From Lachnospiraceae bacterium UBA935 (lineage in GTDB: Bacteria; Bacillota; Clostridia; Lachnospirales; Lachnospiraceae), in contig DBDJ01000067.1 of NCBI GenBank assembly GCA_002293525.1, forward strand, positions 1-64,000: a stretch of 64,000 bases of DNA, given 5' to 3'. Shown here piece after piece: positions 42,014 through 51,889 of this stretch. The first letter of the stretch is position 1; each line of letters begins with the position of its first letter. A program made the translations under genes and the position numbers. The notes under the pieces are model-generated. The model saw only the letters and a program-made list of their open reading frames with translations. It made no database searches and was not told the DNA's origin.

Positions 42014-42684
42014 GTGTTAAATATATACCCCACATTTCTTACAGTTTTGATCATTGTTCCGGCTTCCTGTAATTTCTGGCGCAGAGTTTTAATATGCATA
42101 TCCAAAGTCCGTGATTCACCCGCAAAATCTGTCCCCCATACTTTTTCCAGGATTTCTTCCCTGCCGGTCACGACTCCTTCATTGATCATCAGTAATTTAA
42201 GCAGTTCATATTCTTTATAAGTAAGTTCACATATTGCACTACCTACCGTTACGCGGTGCTTCTCCTCATCCAGACATACGCTGCCGATTGTAATGGTTCT
42301 TTCCGGCCCGGCCTTATAGCTCCTTCTTAATAACGCCTTCACTCGGGATATCAGCTCCATCACGCCAAAAGGTTTGGTAATATAATCATCAGCACCGATA
42401 TCCAGCCCTCTTACCTTATCCATTTCCGCACCTTTCGCGGTCACCATGATGACCGGAATATTGCGGGTCTGCTTATCACTGCGGAGCTTTTCCAGAACCT
42501 CCAGCCCGTCAGCATCCGGAAGCATGATATCCAACAAAATCAACTCAGGCAGTTGATCCGTCATTGACCGGTGAAATTCCTCTGCTCTTTCAAATTCCCT
42601 GACCGCAAAGCCCATATTCTTTAGGGCAAAACTTTCAATTTCCCGAATATTCAGATCATCCTCGACTATATAAATAAGCGCCAT
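42010..42684 (-). CDS. phoB: Phosphate response regulator PhoB/PhoP
   Basis: A 224-residue OmpR-family regulator. Receiver with acidic pocket VEDD (7-10) and Asp52 in LILLDIMLPDADG; C-terminal winged helix with ICELTYKEYELLKLLMIN and SRTLDMHIKTLRQKLQ. The ATG at 42684 has GGAG 9 bases upstream; an in-frame GTG 5 codons earlier is less likely. The proposed Pho box before pstS is its expected target. Confidence 0.94.
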   Translation of the reverse strand: MALIYIVEDDLNIREIESFALKNMGFAVREFERAEEFHRSMTDQLPELILLDIMLPDADGLEVLEKLRSDKQTRNIPVIMVTAKGAEMDKVRGLDIGADDYITKPFGVMELISRVKALLRRSYKAGPERTITIGSVCLDEEKHRVTVGSAICELTYKEYELLKLLMINEGVVTGREEILEKVWGTDFAGESRTLDMHIKTLRQKLQEAGTMIKTVRNVGYIFNT

Positions 42685-42709
42685 CCTGATTTTCTCCACT
42701 CATTGCACC

Positions 42710-42739
42710 ATAATATACCCATCGATATTATGTTTACAA
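42710..42739 (-). promoter_or_regulatory. Possible sigma-A promoter of phoB-phoR
   Basis: TTGTAA (42739-42734), an 18-bp spacer and TATTAT (42715-42710) on the minus strand, 26 bp before the phoB ATG. Moderate match. Confidence 0.35.
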
Positions 42740-42795
42740 GACTCTCAAAATGATTTTACACCAATTCCTGTGTCCTTAGCAAGCTTGAGATCTGC

Positions 42796-43458
42796 TCATA
42801 ACAGACGGGCATCCTTCATATTGCCGGTTTCCTGAAAGATTTCCCAGTGTCCGATATTTTCCGCATGATCGCCGATTTTTTCCAGATATTTAGCCAGCAT
42901 CAGGATGTCAATGCATTCATCCTCATCCTTGCCTTCATTTTTTAGAAATGTAAGCAGATCTTGTTTTACCTTGTTAAACAGTTCATCCACGACATCATCG
43001 GCCGCTACGACTATCGCTGCCGCTTTAATGTCTCTGCCAAAAAATGCTTCCACTGCGTCATGCAGCATAGACTTAGCGGCATCAATCATGGTCGGAAGAT
43101 GACCGGAATAGGAAGCCAGATCTGCCATATTCAGCCGTAGCACCAATTCCGCCATATCGACGACATGATCACCGATCCGTTCAATATCCGTTACTACTTT
43201 AAGCGTAGCGGTCACCACCCGCAGATCACTGGCAATTGGCTGTTGCTTAGTAATCAGGAAAAGACATTGTGATTCAATAGCCCGCTGCATATCACCGAAC
43301 ATCTTTTCACTTGCAGCGATTTCATTGACTTCCTCTTCATTCTTATCCGTTAGTGACGCAAAAAGCCTTTCATAAGTCTCCTCCACGCTTCCGGCCATCT
43401 CTTTCAGGTTTTTGGATAATTCTTTCATCTCTTTTATAAAAATGGTTCTTGGCGACAT
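42796..43458 (-). CDS. phoU: Phosphate transport regulator PhoU
   Basis: A 220-residue protein with two PhoU three-helix repeats, each bearing an acidic metal-binding run (VVTDIERIGDHVVDMAE about 85-101; LAKYLEKIGDHAENIG about 185-200). It represses PhoR signalling when the Pst transporter is saturated. It follows pstB by 49 bp on the same strand. Confidence 0.96.
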   Translation of the reverse strand: MSPRTIFIKEMKELSKNLKEMAGSVEETYERLFASLTDKNEEEVNEIAASEKMFGDMQRAIESQCLFLITKQQPIASDLRVVTATLKVVTDIERIGDHVVDMAELVLRLNMADLASYSGHLPTMIDAAKSMLHDAVEAFFGRDIKAAAIVVAADDVVDELFNKVKQDLLTFLKNEGKDEDECIDILMLAKYLEKIGDHAENIGHWEIFQETGNMKDARLL

Positions 43459-43507
43459 AATAATTTCCTTTCTTATTTATGAGTGCAGGGGTTCAGAATA
43501 TCTTATT

Positions 43508-44266
43508 TCACCCGAATCTGCCGGTTATATAATCCTCGGTCCTTTTGTCCGCCGGACGTGAAAAAACATTATCGGTAGAATTAAACTCCACGACTTCACC
43601 GACCAAAAAAAATGCCGTAAAGTCGGATACCCGTGCTGCCTGCTGCATATTATGAGTAACCACCGCCACCGTATAGTTACTTTTCAATTCTGTCATCAGT
43701 TCCTCGATCTTAAGCGTGGAAATAGGGTCCAAAGCTGATGTCGGCTCATCCATCAGCAGAACATCAGGTTCTACCGCCAAGGCCCTGGCAATGCATAATC
43801 TTTGCTGCTGGCCGCCGGACAGACCTAAAGCCGATTTTTTCATCCGGTCTTTAGTCTCTTCGAAAATCGCGGCTCCGCGCAGAGATTTTTCAACGATTTC
43901 ATCCAGTCTTGCTTTGCTCTTAATGCCATGGATGCGGGGACCGTAAGCTACATTGTCATAAATACTCATGGGAAACGGATTCGGCTGCTGAAATACCATG
44001 CCGATTTTTTTTCTCAATAATGTCGTATCCACACCCGGCGCATAAATATTTTCCCGATCCAGCATTACCTTGCCTTCTATCCTGACCGAGTCAATCAGGT
44101 CGTTCATGCGGTTCAAAGTTTTTAAGAAAGTAGATTTTCCACAGCCCGACGGACCGATAAATGCTGTAATATGCTTCTCCGGAATATCCATTGATACATC
44201 CTTCAACGCATGATTATCACCATAATAAAGATTTAAGTTTTCAATTATTATTTTACTGTTATTCAT
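43508..44266 (-). CDS. pstB: Phosphate ABC transporter ATPase PstB
   Basis: A 252-residue ATPase. Walker [20 protein letters not shown] is the PstB-specific form; the signature is LSGGQQQR and Walker [16 protein letters not shown]. Length and termini ([16 protein letters not shown] ... [10 protein letters not shown]) match the family. Third component after the two permeases. Confidence 0.97.
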   Translation of the reverse strand: MNNSKIIIENLNLYYGDNHALKDVSMDIPEKHITAFIGPSGCGKSTFLKTLNRMNDLIDSVRIEGKVMLDRENIYAPGVDTTLLRKKIGMVFQQPNPFPMSIYDNVAYGPRIHGIKSKARLDEIVEKSLRGAAIFEETKDRMKKSALGLSGGQQQRLCIARALAVEPDVLLMDEPTSALDPISTLKIEELMTELKSNYTVAVVTHNMQQAARVSDFTAFFLVGEVVEFNSTDNVFSRPADKRTEDYITGRFG

Positions 44267-44308
44267 GATGTCGGATCCTTCCGTTTGCGAATTGAGTTAC
44301 CGTATTTT

Positions 44309-44347
44309 ATATAGGGAAACCTAGATTTAATCAATGTTTCCCTATAT
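44309..44347. other. 12-bp inverted repeat between pstA and pstB
   Basis: Perfect arms ATATAGGGAAAC and GTTTCCCTATAT around a 15-nt loop, overlapping the last pstA codons. No T run follows on the minus strand, so it probably stabilises or processes the mRNA and may adjust pstB levels relative to pstA. Confidence 0.5.
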
Positions 44348-45262
44348 CCTGCTTACGTCAAATTGCCTGACCAGGCATTTAGTAATAAAGTTAATGAAAA
44401 GCACAATCGCCAGCAGCACCACGGCAATTCCAAAAGCCACTTCATAATCGGCCTTAGACATGCTCAGATAAAGCTGGATCGTCAAGGTACCGCCGGAGTC
44501 CAATATTTTGGTCAGATACCCCAAGGCGGACTTGGGTAGATAATAACCGCTTCCCGCTGTAAACAAAAGCGCTGCCGACTCGCCGACGATCCGGCCGATG
44601 GCCAGAATAATACCGGTAATAATGCCGGGCATTGCCGACGGCAGCAATATGGTTCTTATCATATACCATTTTGTGGCTCCGATTCCCAAGGCACCGCTCC
44701 GGTAGCTGTCAGGAACTGTTTTCAATGCCTCCTGTGTATTTCTGGTTATCAGCGGCAATACCATTATGGTCAGGGTCAAAGCCCCTGTTAAGATGGAAAA
44801 ACTCAGCCCGCATACCGTTCCAAAGAAAATCATCCCGAACAGACCGTACAAGATAGAAGGAATACCGGCCAGCGTTTCTGTCGTAAATTCAATTACCCTT
44901 ACCAGTCGGCCCGGCTTGGCATATTCATTGAGGTAAATAGCCGTCCCCACTCCGACCGGAGTCACAATAACCAAAGTTATGATAATGATATACACGGTAT
45001 TGAGGATGTTTCCCAATATCCCCGCCGTTCCCTTTAAGGTACTGGTTTCCGTGGTAAGAAATGACCATGTCACGCTGCTGATCCCTTTGGCAAATACATA
45101 AAATATTATCCCTGCCAGCAACAATACGGAGACTGAGGCAGAAAAATAGATTACTATTTTAAGCAGGATATCACTGATTCTGGACTTTTTATTCATGATA
45201 CTGGCTGTCATATTATTTGCTGTCATATTATTCGCTGTCATATTATTCGCTGCCTTAGTCAT
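44342..45262 (-). CDS. pstA: Phosphate ABC transporter permease PstA, with N-terminal MTANN repeats
   Basis: A 306-residue permease with six membrane helices and the BPD_transp_1 loop (VPDSYRSGALGIGATKWYMI). The N-terminus MTKAANNMTANNMTANN... contains three 5-residue repeats from a 15-bp tandem repeat (45204-45248). Each unit supplies an in-frame ATG, and a further Met (MNKKSRISD) follows, so the true start is uncertain. The first ATG overlaps the pstC stop by 8 bp. Confidence 0.93.
   Translation of the reverse strand: MTKAANNMTANNMTANNMTASIMNKKSRISDILLKIVIYFSASVSVLLLAGIIFYVFAKGISSVTWSFLTTETSTLKGTAGILGNILNTVYIIIITLVIVTPVGVGTAIYLNEYAKPGRLVRVIEFTTETLAGIPSILYGLFGMIFFGTVCGLSFSILTGALTLTIMVLPLITRNTQEALKTVPDSYRSGALGIGATKWYMIRTILLPSAMPGIITGIILAIGRIVGESAALLFTAGSGYYLPKSALGYLTKILDSGGTLTIQLYLSMSKADYEVAFGIAVVLLAIVLFINFITKCLVRQFDVSRI
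45204..45248 (-). repeat. 15-bp tandem repeat at the pstA start
   Basis: Three copies of a 15-bp unit (plus strand GCTGTCATATTATTC, one base different in one copy). Each carries an ATG in frame with pstA on the minus strand. Confidence 0.85.
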
Positions 45263-46184
45263 TCTCTTTCCCGCCTTTCTTAAGTATTTTAGTCAGGCTG
45301 AGGTTGATAATCATAATAAAGGCAAAAAGAATCAGTCCGATGGTGAATAACACTTGGCGGTGCAGGTCACTGGCATAGCCCATTTCACTGACAATGGCCG
45401 TTGTCAGAAAACGCACGGAATGAAATGGCAGCGGCATATTGACCGAACTTCCCGATACCAGTGTAATTGCCATAGCTTCCCCGATCGCCCTGCCCACTCC
45501 CAGAACGATTGCCGTAATGATACCCGATCTGGCTGCCGGAATGATGATCTTAAAGATCGTTTGGATATGAGAAGCACCCAACGATAAGGATGCCGCTTTT
45601 AAATGGTGAGGAACCGCACGCAGGGAAGATTCACTGATATTGATGACCGTCGGCAAGATCATGACTGCCAGCACCAGCATGGCCGACAGCAGATTGGCAC
45701 CGCCAGTAAACTGATGGGTCTCCGAACCCTTGAATATGGCCAGTTCTACTTTGTACATCAGCGGGTTCAGGATCATGATTCCCAGCAGGCCATAGATAAC
45801 CGACGGGATTCCTGCCAGCAGTTCCACTGCCGGTTTTACAACCGCTACCAGTCGCTGAGGTGCCACCTCTGCCAGAAACACCGCCGTCAGCAGACCGACC
45901 GGCACCCCGATCAGTACCGCCAGCGAAGTGCCGATGACCGAAGTCAGGATAACATACAGTATGCCATACTGCGGTTCTGCTGCTGTCGGTTTCCACACCG
46001 TTCCAAACAGAATCTCGCTAGGACCCACTTCAAAAAACGCCGGTGTCCCATTGATAAACATATAGATCGTGATCGAGGCCACTGCCACTATCGTAATAAA
46101 AGCACAGACCGTAAATATGACCTGTGCTGTTTTCTCTATTATGGATTTGTTTCTACTGTTTCCCTGTATTGAAATGGTTTCCAT
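45255..46184 (-). CDS. pstC: Phosphate ABC transporter permease PstC
   Basis: A 309-residue permease starting METISIQGNSRNKSIIEKTA, with six membrane helices, the GIPSVIYGLLGI motif and the EAA-like loop VPHHLKAASLSLGASHIQTIF. GCGGAG lies 9 bases before the ATG at 46184; a TTG 9 codons earlier is possible but weaker. It sits between pstS and pstA. Confidence 0.95.
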   Translation of the reverse strand: METISIQGNSRNKSIIEKTAQVIFTVCAFITIVAVASITIYMFINGTPAFFEVGPSEILFGTVWKPTAAEPQYGILYVILTSVIGTSLAVLIGVPVGLLTAVFLAEVAPQRLVAVVKPAVELLAGIPSVIYGLLGIMILNPLMYKVELAIFKGSETHQFTGGANLLSAMLVLAVMILPTVINISESSLRAVPHHLKAASLSLGASHIQTIFKIIIPAARSGIITAIVLGVGRAIGEAMAITLVSGSSVNMPLPFHSVRFLTTAIVSEMGYASDLHRQVLFTIGLILFAFIMIINLSLTKILKKGGKEND

Positions 46185-46274
46185 CCTGGTCTCCGCTTCT
46201 TTTTTATGCAAACTCTGCTTTTACCATAGTTTTACTGTTTTGCTGTTTCAACTTTTCTCCGTTTCACAGTTCCA

Positions 46275-47144
46275 CTAATCTACTGTAATGAGTCCGACAG
46301 TCCTGATGACTTCCTTGCCTTCTTCCGAAATAAGGTAAGCGAAGAGAGCCTGAACATTCTCACTCTGTTCGGAGACCTCGCCGACAGTGGCCATTACGAA
46401 GGGCCTGCTAAGAAAGTATGTCCCGGCCTTGATATTATCCACCGTGGCTTCCACGCCTTCCAAGGCCATCGTCTTGATCGTATCGTCAACAGCATCCAGT
46501 GAAACATAGCCGATTGCTCCCGGAGTCGATGCTATTCTGGCCACTACCGCACCGGTGCTGTCCAGCTCGCTGGCATAGTTGCAGGCATCTTCGATTTCCA
46601 AAAGTTCTTCAAACGCGCCTCTGGTGCCTGAACCCGCTTCACGTCCGACCACTACAACGGGGGCATCAGCTCCGCCCAGCTCGCTCCAGTTAGAAATACT
46701 TCCGGTAAAAAGTCCGATCAGGTCGTCTTTCGTCAGATCAGAAACGGCATTGGCCGGGTCAACCGCTACCGCGATTCCGTCGATTGCTACGATATTTTCA
46801 ACCGCTCCGGCAGACTTTTCCTCATCAGTCAGGGCCCTTGAGGAATTGCCGATATCGACGCTCCCCGCTAAAACCGATTCAATTCCGGCGGATGAACCGG
46901 TAAATTCTGCATTCACGGTAACTCCCGGATATTTGGCCATAAAGGTTTCGGCTACGGCATTGGCCATATTTTCCATCGAGGTACTGCCCGACATGGTAAT
47001 GCTTCCCGTAAGCTCGGTTGCTTCTTCTTGCGGTTCTTCTGCGGCAACAAGCTCTTCTTCCGCAGCTACCTGTGAACATCCGGCAAGTCCGGTCAATATC
47101 ACCATCATTGTAATGATCAGTACCACTATTTTTTTCTTTTTCAT
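46275..47144 (-). CDS. pstS: Phosphate-binding lipoprotein PstS
   Basis: A 289-residue high-affinity phosphate-binding protein anchored by lipid (signal MKKKKIVVLIITMMVILTGLAGC, lipobox LAGC). Phosphate-site motifs: ITMSGSTSMENMANAVAE, FTGSSAGIESV, and GREAGSGTRGAFEEL. An Ala/Glu-rich linker follows the lipidated Cys. First gene of pstSCAB-phoU, downstream of a Pho box. Confidence 0.97.
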   Translation of the reverse strand: MKKKKIVVLIITMMVILTGLAGCSQVAAEEELVAAEEPQEEATELTGSITMSGSTSMENMANAVAETFMAKYPGVTVNAEFTGSSAGIESVLAGSVDIGNSSRALTDEEKSAGAVENIVAIDGIAVAVDPANAVSDLTKDDLIGLFTGSISNWSELGGADAPVVVVGREAGSGTRGAFEELLEIEDACNYASELDSTGAVVARIASTPGAIGYVSLDAVDDTIKTMALEGVEATVDNIKAGTYFLSRPFVMATVGEVSEQSENVQALFAYLISEEGKEVIRTVGLITVD

Positions 47145-47260
47145 TTTCTCTCCTTCTCCGCTCCTGCGGACTGAGGATGAAAAGTGGAAAGTGATTTCCT
47201 TCCTCTTTTCGCCTCTTTCATTGATTTTTATTCTTAATTTCAGGTAAATTTTATCAAATT

Positions 47261-47284
47261 AAAAAAGGGCATACTATCATGCCC
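47261..47284 (-). terminator. Terminator between mfd and pstS, overlapping the pst promoter region
   Basis: Arms GGGCAT and ATGCCC with a 6-nt loop are followed on the minus strand by six T (47266-47261). It would end pth-mfd transcription, yet lies just downstream of the Pho box, so it may also affect pst expression. Confidence 0.65.
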
Positions 47285-47285
47285 A

Positions 47286-47313
47286 AGTAAGATTTATGTA
47301 AATTTCATGTAAA
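47286..47313 (-). promoter_or_regulatory. Pho box upstream of pstS
   Basis: On the minus strand TTTACA occurs at 47313-47308 and 47302-47297, with a weaker CTTACT at 47291-47286, all with an 11-bp period. This matches the Gram-positive PhoP box of repeated TT(A/T)ACA hexamers. Confidence 0.65.
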
Positions 47314-47317
47314 ACAA

Positions 47318-47395
47318 CTACGATCTGATTCTTTTCATCTTACTTAATTCTATTCTAAAATAACTTTCATCGTCACATATGGCAATTTTAAACAT
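47318..47395 (-). pseudogene. N-terminal remnant of a LytTR/AgrA-type response regulator
   Basis: A 25-codon frame with GAGG about 10 bases before its ATG encodes MFKIAICDDESYFRIELSKM then KRIRS and a stop. The MFKIAICDDE start with paired Asp is the typical beginning of LytTR-family response regulators; the rest of the gene is missing. It lies between the mfd stop and the Pho box, marking an old deletion or insertion junction. Confidence 0.45.
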
Positions 47396-47426
47396 AGGCT
47401 TAACCTCATATTCATCTGTTTTGACC

Positions 47427-50400
47427 TCAAACTTCTCCTCTATCAAAAGATAAACTAAGCAATATTTCTCCCATCGCTTCCAGCAATTCTTCCGTCAGGG
47501 CCAGCAATATCGCCACATCCTTTTCCACGACCCCGCACTTTTTATATCGGAACAGAAAGAACGGCGTCCCTTTATGGTTAAATGACAGTTTTTCATAACG
47601 TCTAAGCAGCTCCGGAATCCTCTCTGCCCTGATCCGGGCATCCGTCCGCAGCGTAAACTGGATTCTTTCATTTTTCCCTTTTACTTCCGACATGTAAAGT
47701 CCATGGGCCCGCACCCGAATCAGGGCAACACGGAACAGATTTTCTACCGAAACGGGAATCTCCCCAAAGCGGTCAATCAGTTCTTCCCGCATATCGTCAC
47801 ATTCCCCCTGGCTTTCAATCCCGGCAATCCGCTTATAGATATCCAGTTTCTGAACCTCATTGATGATATAAGCAGGGGGGATAAAGGCATCCACATCAAG
47901 ATCCACCAGCGTATTAAAGTCTTCCTCCGTAACGCTCCCCTTAAGATTCCTGACTTCCTCATTGAGCATCTTACAGTAAAGGTCATAGCCTACCGCTTCC
48001 ATATGTCCGTGCTGTTTCTTGCCCAGGAGATTACCGGCGCCGCGAATCTCCAGATCCCGCATGGCGATTTTGAAACCGCTGCCGAGTTCGGTGAATTCCT
48101 TTATGGCGGCCAGACGCTTTTCGGCCACTTCTTTTAACATCTTATCCCGCTTATACATCAAAAAAGCATAGGCTGTCCGATTGGAACGCCCGACCCGGCC
48201 CCGTAGCTGATATAGCTGGGAAAGCCCCATATTATCCGAATCATGGATGATCATCGTGTTGACATTGGAAATATCCAAGCCGGTCTCTATGATGGTAGTG
48301 GACACTAGTACGTCTATCTCCTGGTTGATGAAATCATACATAATCCGTTCCAGCTCCCGCTCCTGCATCTGGCCGTGGGCAAAGGCTACCGTCGCTTCCG
48401 GCACCAGCCGGCTGATGGCCGCCGCCACGTCGGCGATATTGACCACCCGGTTATATACATAATAGATCTGGCCGTTCCTGGCCAGTTCCCGGACAATCGC
48501 TTCTCTCACGATTTCCTCGTTATACTCGCTGACAAAGGTCTGGATCGGCATGCGGTCATTGGGCGCTTCTTCCAGAACACTCATGTCACGGATACCGATC
48601 AGGCTCATATGAAGGGTACGGGGGATCGGTGTGGCCGTCAGGGTGAGGACATCCACACTTTCCTTCATATGCTTGATCTTTTCTTTATGGGTCACGCCAA
48701 AGCGCTGTTCCTCGTCGATAATCAGCAGGCCCAGGTCTTTATAAGTCACATCCTTGGATAATACCCGGTGTGTGCCGATGACGATGTCAACCTGGCCTTT
48801 CCGTAGCTCATCCACTGTTTTTTTCTGCTCCGCCGGGGTCCTGAAGCGGGACAGCAGGGCAATCCGTACCGGAAAATCCTTCATTCGCTGGATAAAAGTA
48901 TTGTAATGCTGCTGAGCCAAAATCGTCGTCGGTACTAGGTAAACCACCTGCTTGCCTTCCTGCACCGCTTTAAAGGCTGCCCTGATGGCGATTTCCGTTT
49001 TGCCGTAACCGACATCGCCGCAGATCAGCCGGTCCATGATGCCGGTACTCTCCATATCCTGCTTCGTTTCCGCGATGGCCGTCAGCTGATCCTCGGTTTC
49101 CTCAAAGGGAAACATTTCTTCAAACTCCCGCTGCCAGACAGTGTCTTTGTCGTAACAGTAGCCGTTTTTCTCCTGGCGTGCTGCATACAGCTCCACCAGT
49201 TCTTTGGCCACTTCCCCCACCGCTTCGCGGACCTTGCTTTTCGTCCTGGTCCATTCCACCGAACCGAGTTTGTTGAGCTTCGGCTTCCTGGCATCGGCAG
49301 AAGCATACTTTTGGATCACATTCAGGCCGGTGGCCAGGATATATAGATTGCCGCCGTCACGGTATTCTATTTTCATATAGTCTTTGATGACTTTTTCCAC
49401 TTCAACCTTTTCAATCCCGCGGTAAATACCCAGGCCATGGTTTTCATGAACGACATAATCTCCTACCTTAAGATCATTAAAATCGTTGATCTTATGTCCT
49501 TCATATTGTTTCTTACGTTTCTTTTTCTTCTCCGCCCCGAAAATATCGCTTTCCGAGATCACGGCAAACTTAAGCATCGGATATTCAAAGCCATGTAAGA
49601 CTCGGCCATAATACGTCATGATCTCGCCGGGTTGGATCTCCCTTTCGCTGTCTTCTGTATATATGGCCGTCAGCTCATGGTCACGCAGATCCTCCGCGAG
49701 TCTGGCCGCTCTGGTGCGGGAACCGGAAAGCAGCAGGATTCGGTAACCGTTCTTTTTAAGCCTCGTCAGATCCTTGACCAGGGCTTCAAAACTATTATTA
49801 TAGGAGGAAATCCCTTTTACCGTCAGATCCACTTTTTTATCCGCTTTGATAATCGGATTCTTCATATCCAGGGATGCCAGCGATATCGTCCGCTTCCCTG
49901 ACAGTCTGGCGGCAATCTCTTCTGTTCCGAACAGCAGATCAGTCTGGCCGGGCAGCAGATAACCTTTTTCCAGCCGGTGGATCATGCTTTCCCGGAACTC
50001 CAGTTCCACCGCTGCCGCATGCTCCTTGACCCGGGAAGGTTCATCAATATAGACCAGACAATCCTCCTTAGCAAATAAATCAATAAAAGAAACGGTATTC
50101 TCATAAAAATAACGGATATAGCTTTCCAGGCTGACCATAGTTTCCAATTCAATCAGCTGTTCCTTCAGTTCTTTTATCTGCGTCCTGATCCGGTGTGCTT
50201 CCTCGGTGCGAAAATCGTCCCGCAGTTTCCCGGAATAGGTCTCGCATTCCTTGTCGATTTTTTCCATCCCCTGCCGCAGCTGCTCTTTGGATAAAATGAG
50301 TTCCGTAGCCGGATAAACAAAAATCTCCGGCAGTTTTTCGATGGAACGCTGGCTCAACACATCAAAACTGCGGATCGACTCCACCTCATCGCCCCACAGC

Positions 50401-50975
50401 TCGACACGGTAAGGATTCTCCTCCGTCAAGTCAAACACATCAATGATGCCGCCCCGGATGCTGAACTGCCCCGGTGCTTCCACCTGATAGGTTTTCTCAT
50501 AACCCAGTTTCACCAGGCGTACCGCCAAGGCCTGCTCTTCCACGACCGCACCTTCCGAAAGCTGAACCACATTTTCCTGCAGATAAGCAAGCGGCAGTAC
50601 CGGCGACAGCAAGCTGCTGAAGGTCGTCACGATGGTAAGCGGCTCTCCCTCCATCATCTTCCTAAGACAGCTGATGCGTTCCTTGGTCAGCAGGTTCCCA
50701 TGGATGTCCGCCTGATAAAAGATCAGGTCCTTAGCCGGAAACATCGTCACATTCCGGTCATAAAAACGATATTCTTCGTATATCTCCTTTAGCCTGATAT
50801 CACTGAAAGTAACGATGATTTTATAGTTAAAACCACCGCTGAGCCCATATATCATATGCAGTTTCTGTGATTCCACGCAGCCTGTCAGTGCCAGGTTTTT
50901 CCCCGGCCTTTTCAGCAGCTCCTTCATCTCATCGTATTCACCCAGTTCCTGTATGGGGGAAAGTAATGCCTTCAT
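47427..50975 (-). CDS. mfd: Transcription-repair coupling factor Mfd
   Basis: An 1182-residue, full-length translocase that removes stalled RNA polymerase from DNA lesions and recruits UvrA. It contains a UvrB-homology module (about 1-320, [22 protein letters not shown]), an RNA-polymerase-interacting CarD-like domain (about 500-570, [21 protein letters not shown]), SF2 helicase domains (Walker [33 protein letters not shown]) and a C-terminal TRCF domain. It begins 6 bp after pth. The usual neighbours prsA or spoVT do not follow directly. Confidence 0.98.
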   Translation of the reverse strand: MKALLSPIQELGEYDEMKELLKRPGKNLALTGCVESQKLHMIYGLSGGFNYKIIVTFSDIRLKEIYEEYRFYDRNVTMFPAKDLIFYQADIHGNLLTKERISCLRKMMEGEPLTIVTTFSSLLSPVLPLAYLQENVVQLSEGAVVEEQALAVRLVKLGYEKTYQVEAPGQFSIRGGIIDVFDLTEENPYRVELWGDEVESIRSFDVLSQRSIEKLPEIFVYPATELILSKEQLRQGMEKIDKECETYSGKLRDDFRTEEAHRIRTQIKELKEQLIELETMVSLESYIRYFYENTVSFIDLFAKEDCLVYIDEPSRVKEHAAAVELEFRESMIHRLEKGYLLPGQTDLLFGTEEIAARLSGKRTISLASLDMKNPIIKADKKVDLTVKGISSYNNSFEALVKDLTRLKKNGYRILLLSGSRTRAARLAEDLRDHELTAIYTEDSEREIQPGEIMTYYGRVLHGFEYPMLKFAVISESDIFGAEKKKKRKKQYEGHKINDFNDLKVGDYVVHENHGLGIYRGIEKVEVEKVIKDYMKIEYRDGGNLYILATGLNVIQKYASADARKPKLNKLGSVEWTRTKSKVREAVGEVAKELVELYAARQEKNGYCYDKDTVWQREFEEMFPFEETEDQLTAIAETKQDMESTGIMDRLICGDVGYGKTEIAIRAAFKAVQEGKQVVYLVPTTILAQQHYNTFIQRMKDFPVRIALLSRFRTPAEQKKTVDELRKGQVDIVIGTHRVLSKDVTYKDLGLLIIDEEQRFGVTHKEKIKHMKESVDVLTLTATPIPRTLHMSLIGIRDMSVLEEAPNDRMPIQTFVSEYNEEIVREAIVRELARNGQIYYVYNRVVNIADVAAAISRLVPEATVAFAHGQMQERELERIMYDFINQEIDVLVSTTIIETGLDISNVNTMIIHDSDNMGLSQLYQLRGRVGRSNRTAYAFLMYKRDKMLKEVAEKRLAAIKEFTELGSGFKIAMRDLEIRGAGNLLGKKQHGHMEAVGYDLYCKMLNEEVRNLKGSVTEEDFNTLVDLDVDAFIPPAYIINEVQKLDIYKRIAGIESQGECDDMREELIDRFGEIPVSVENLFRVALIRVRAHGLYMSEVKGKNERIQFTLRTDARIRAERIPELLRRYEKLSFNHKGTPFFLFRYKKCGVVEKDVAILLALTEELLEAMGEILLSLSFDRGEV

Positions 50976-50981
50976 CCTTCT

Positions 50982-51566
50982 TTACTGCTCCTTCAAAGAG
51001 GCTTTCTTATTATATTGGTTCATCGCCTTGTCAATACCGTCTTCCAGCATACACTCGATGGCAGCCACGGCATTGGCAACGCTTTCCTCCATGATCTTCC
51101 GCTCCCCGCCTTCAAAATGACCCAGTACATAACCCGCCAGATCATAGCCCGGCGGTTTGTCACCGACACCGATTTTCATCCGGATAAATTCATCATGTCC
51201 AAAATGCCCGATGATATTCTTAAGACCGTTGTGTCCGCCGTCACTGCCCTTCACCCGCATCCTGATCTGCCCCGGCTCCAGGCTGACGTCATCTGCGATC
51301 ACCGCCAGCTCGGCTTTTTCATTCAGCTTATAATAGTCTATGACTCTTTTCACGCACTCACCACTTAAATTCATAAAGGTCAGCGGTTTCACCAGAAAGA
51401 CCTTATGGCCGTAAACGGAGCCTTTGCCTATTATCCCCTTATGCTTTACTTCTTTGACTTTGATCCCATGTTTTTTGGCCAAAACGTCAATTACTTCATA
51501 GCCTATGTTATGCCGGGTTCCTTCATATTGCCGTCCGGGATTGCCCAGTCCTACTATTACAAACAT
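50982..51566 (-). CDS. pth: Peptidyl-tRNA hydrolase
   Basis: A 194-residue enzyme releasing tRNA from prematurely dropped peptidyl-tRNA. Signatures: VGLGNPGRQYEGTRHNIGYEV (catalytic His in TRHNIG), KPLTFMNLSGECV with the conserved Asn, DDVSLEPGQIRMR, and GGHNGLKNI. GGAGGAAG precedes the ATG. Heads the pth-mfd operon. Confidence 0.97.
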   Translation of the reverse strand: MFVIVGLGNPGRQYEGTRHNIGYEVIDVLAKKHGIKVKEVKHKGIIGKGSVYGHKVFLVKPLTFMNLSGECVKRVIDYYKLNEKAELAVIADDVSLEPGQIRMRVKGSDGGHNGLKNIIGHFGHDEFIRMKIGVGDKPPGYDLAGYVLGHFEGGERKIMEESVANAVAAIECMLEDGIDKAMNQYNKKASLKEQ

Positions 51567-51614
51567 ACTTCCTCCACTGTGCTGACGCGTATCCTGTTAC
51601 TTCATCTGCATCAT

Positions 51615-51644
51615 ATTGTACCAGTATTTTTATTGAATTAGCAA
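51615..51644 (-). promoter_or_regulatory. Sigma-A promoter of pth-mfd
   Basis: TTGCTA (51644-51639), an 18-bp spacer and TACAAT (51620-51615) on the minus strand, 48 bp before the pth start. Confidence 0.55.
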
Positions 51645-51734
51645 GTCTTTTTAACTAATCTTTCTTTGCCGTCAATTGACTGGTTAAGCGGTCATCGTCA
51701 GATTGCCCCCACGGGGTTGACCCTCTGTATAAAT

Positions 51735-51786
51735 AGAAAAAGCCACCTTATCGACTGGTCAAAGTTTCAAGGGTGGCTTTTTCTAT
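51735..51786. terminator. Terminator downstream of the Hint-protein operon
   Basis: A 14-bp perfect stem (TAGAAAAAGCCACC and its complement) encloses a long loop and ends in T5 on both strands. It separates the large right-hand operon from pth. A 14-bp palindrome GCCCAATATTGGGC (51788-51801) lies next to it. The remaining sequence between 51645 and 51889 shows no gene. Confidence 0.7.
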
Positions 51787-51889
51787 GCCCAATATTGGGC
51801 ATGCCTCTTTATTGGGCTTTAGATAAAGCTACTTGCGATTATCGAAGATAAAGGTAAGCGATTTTGATTTCCCAATTAACTTCTTTTCG

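Noticed and set aside
45603..46172. 189-codon plus-strand open frame rich in Arg, His, Gln and Asp
   Set aside because: Antisense of pstC with composition typical of a reverse-frame shadow.
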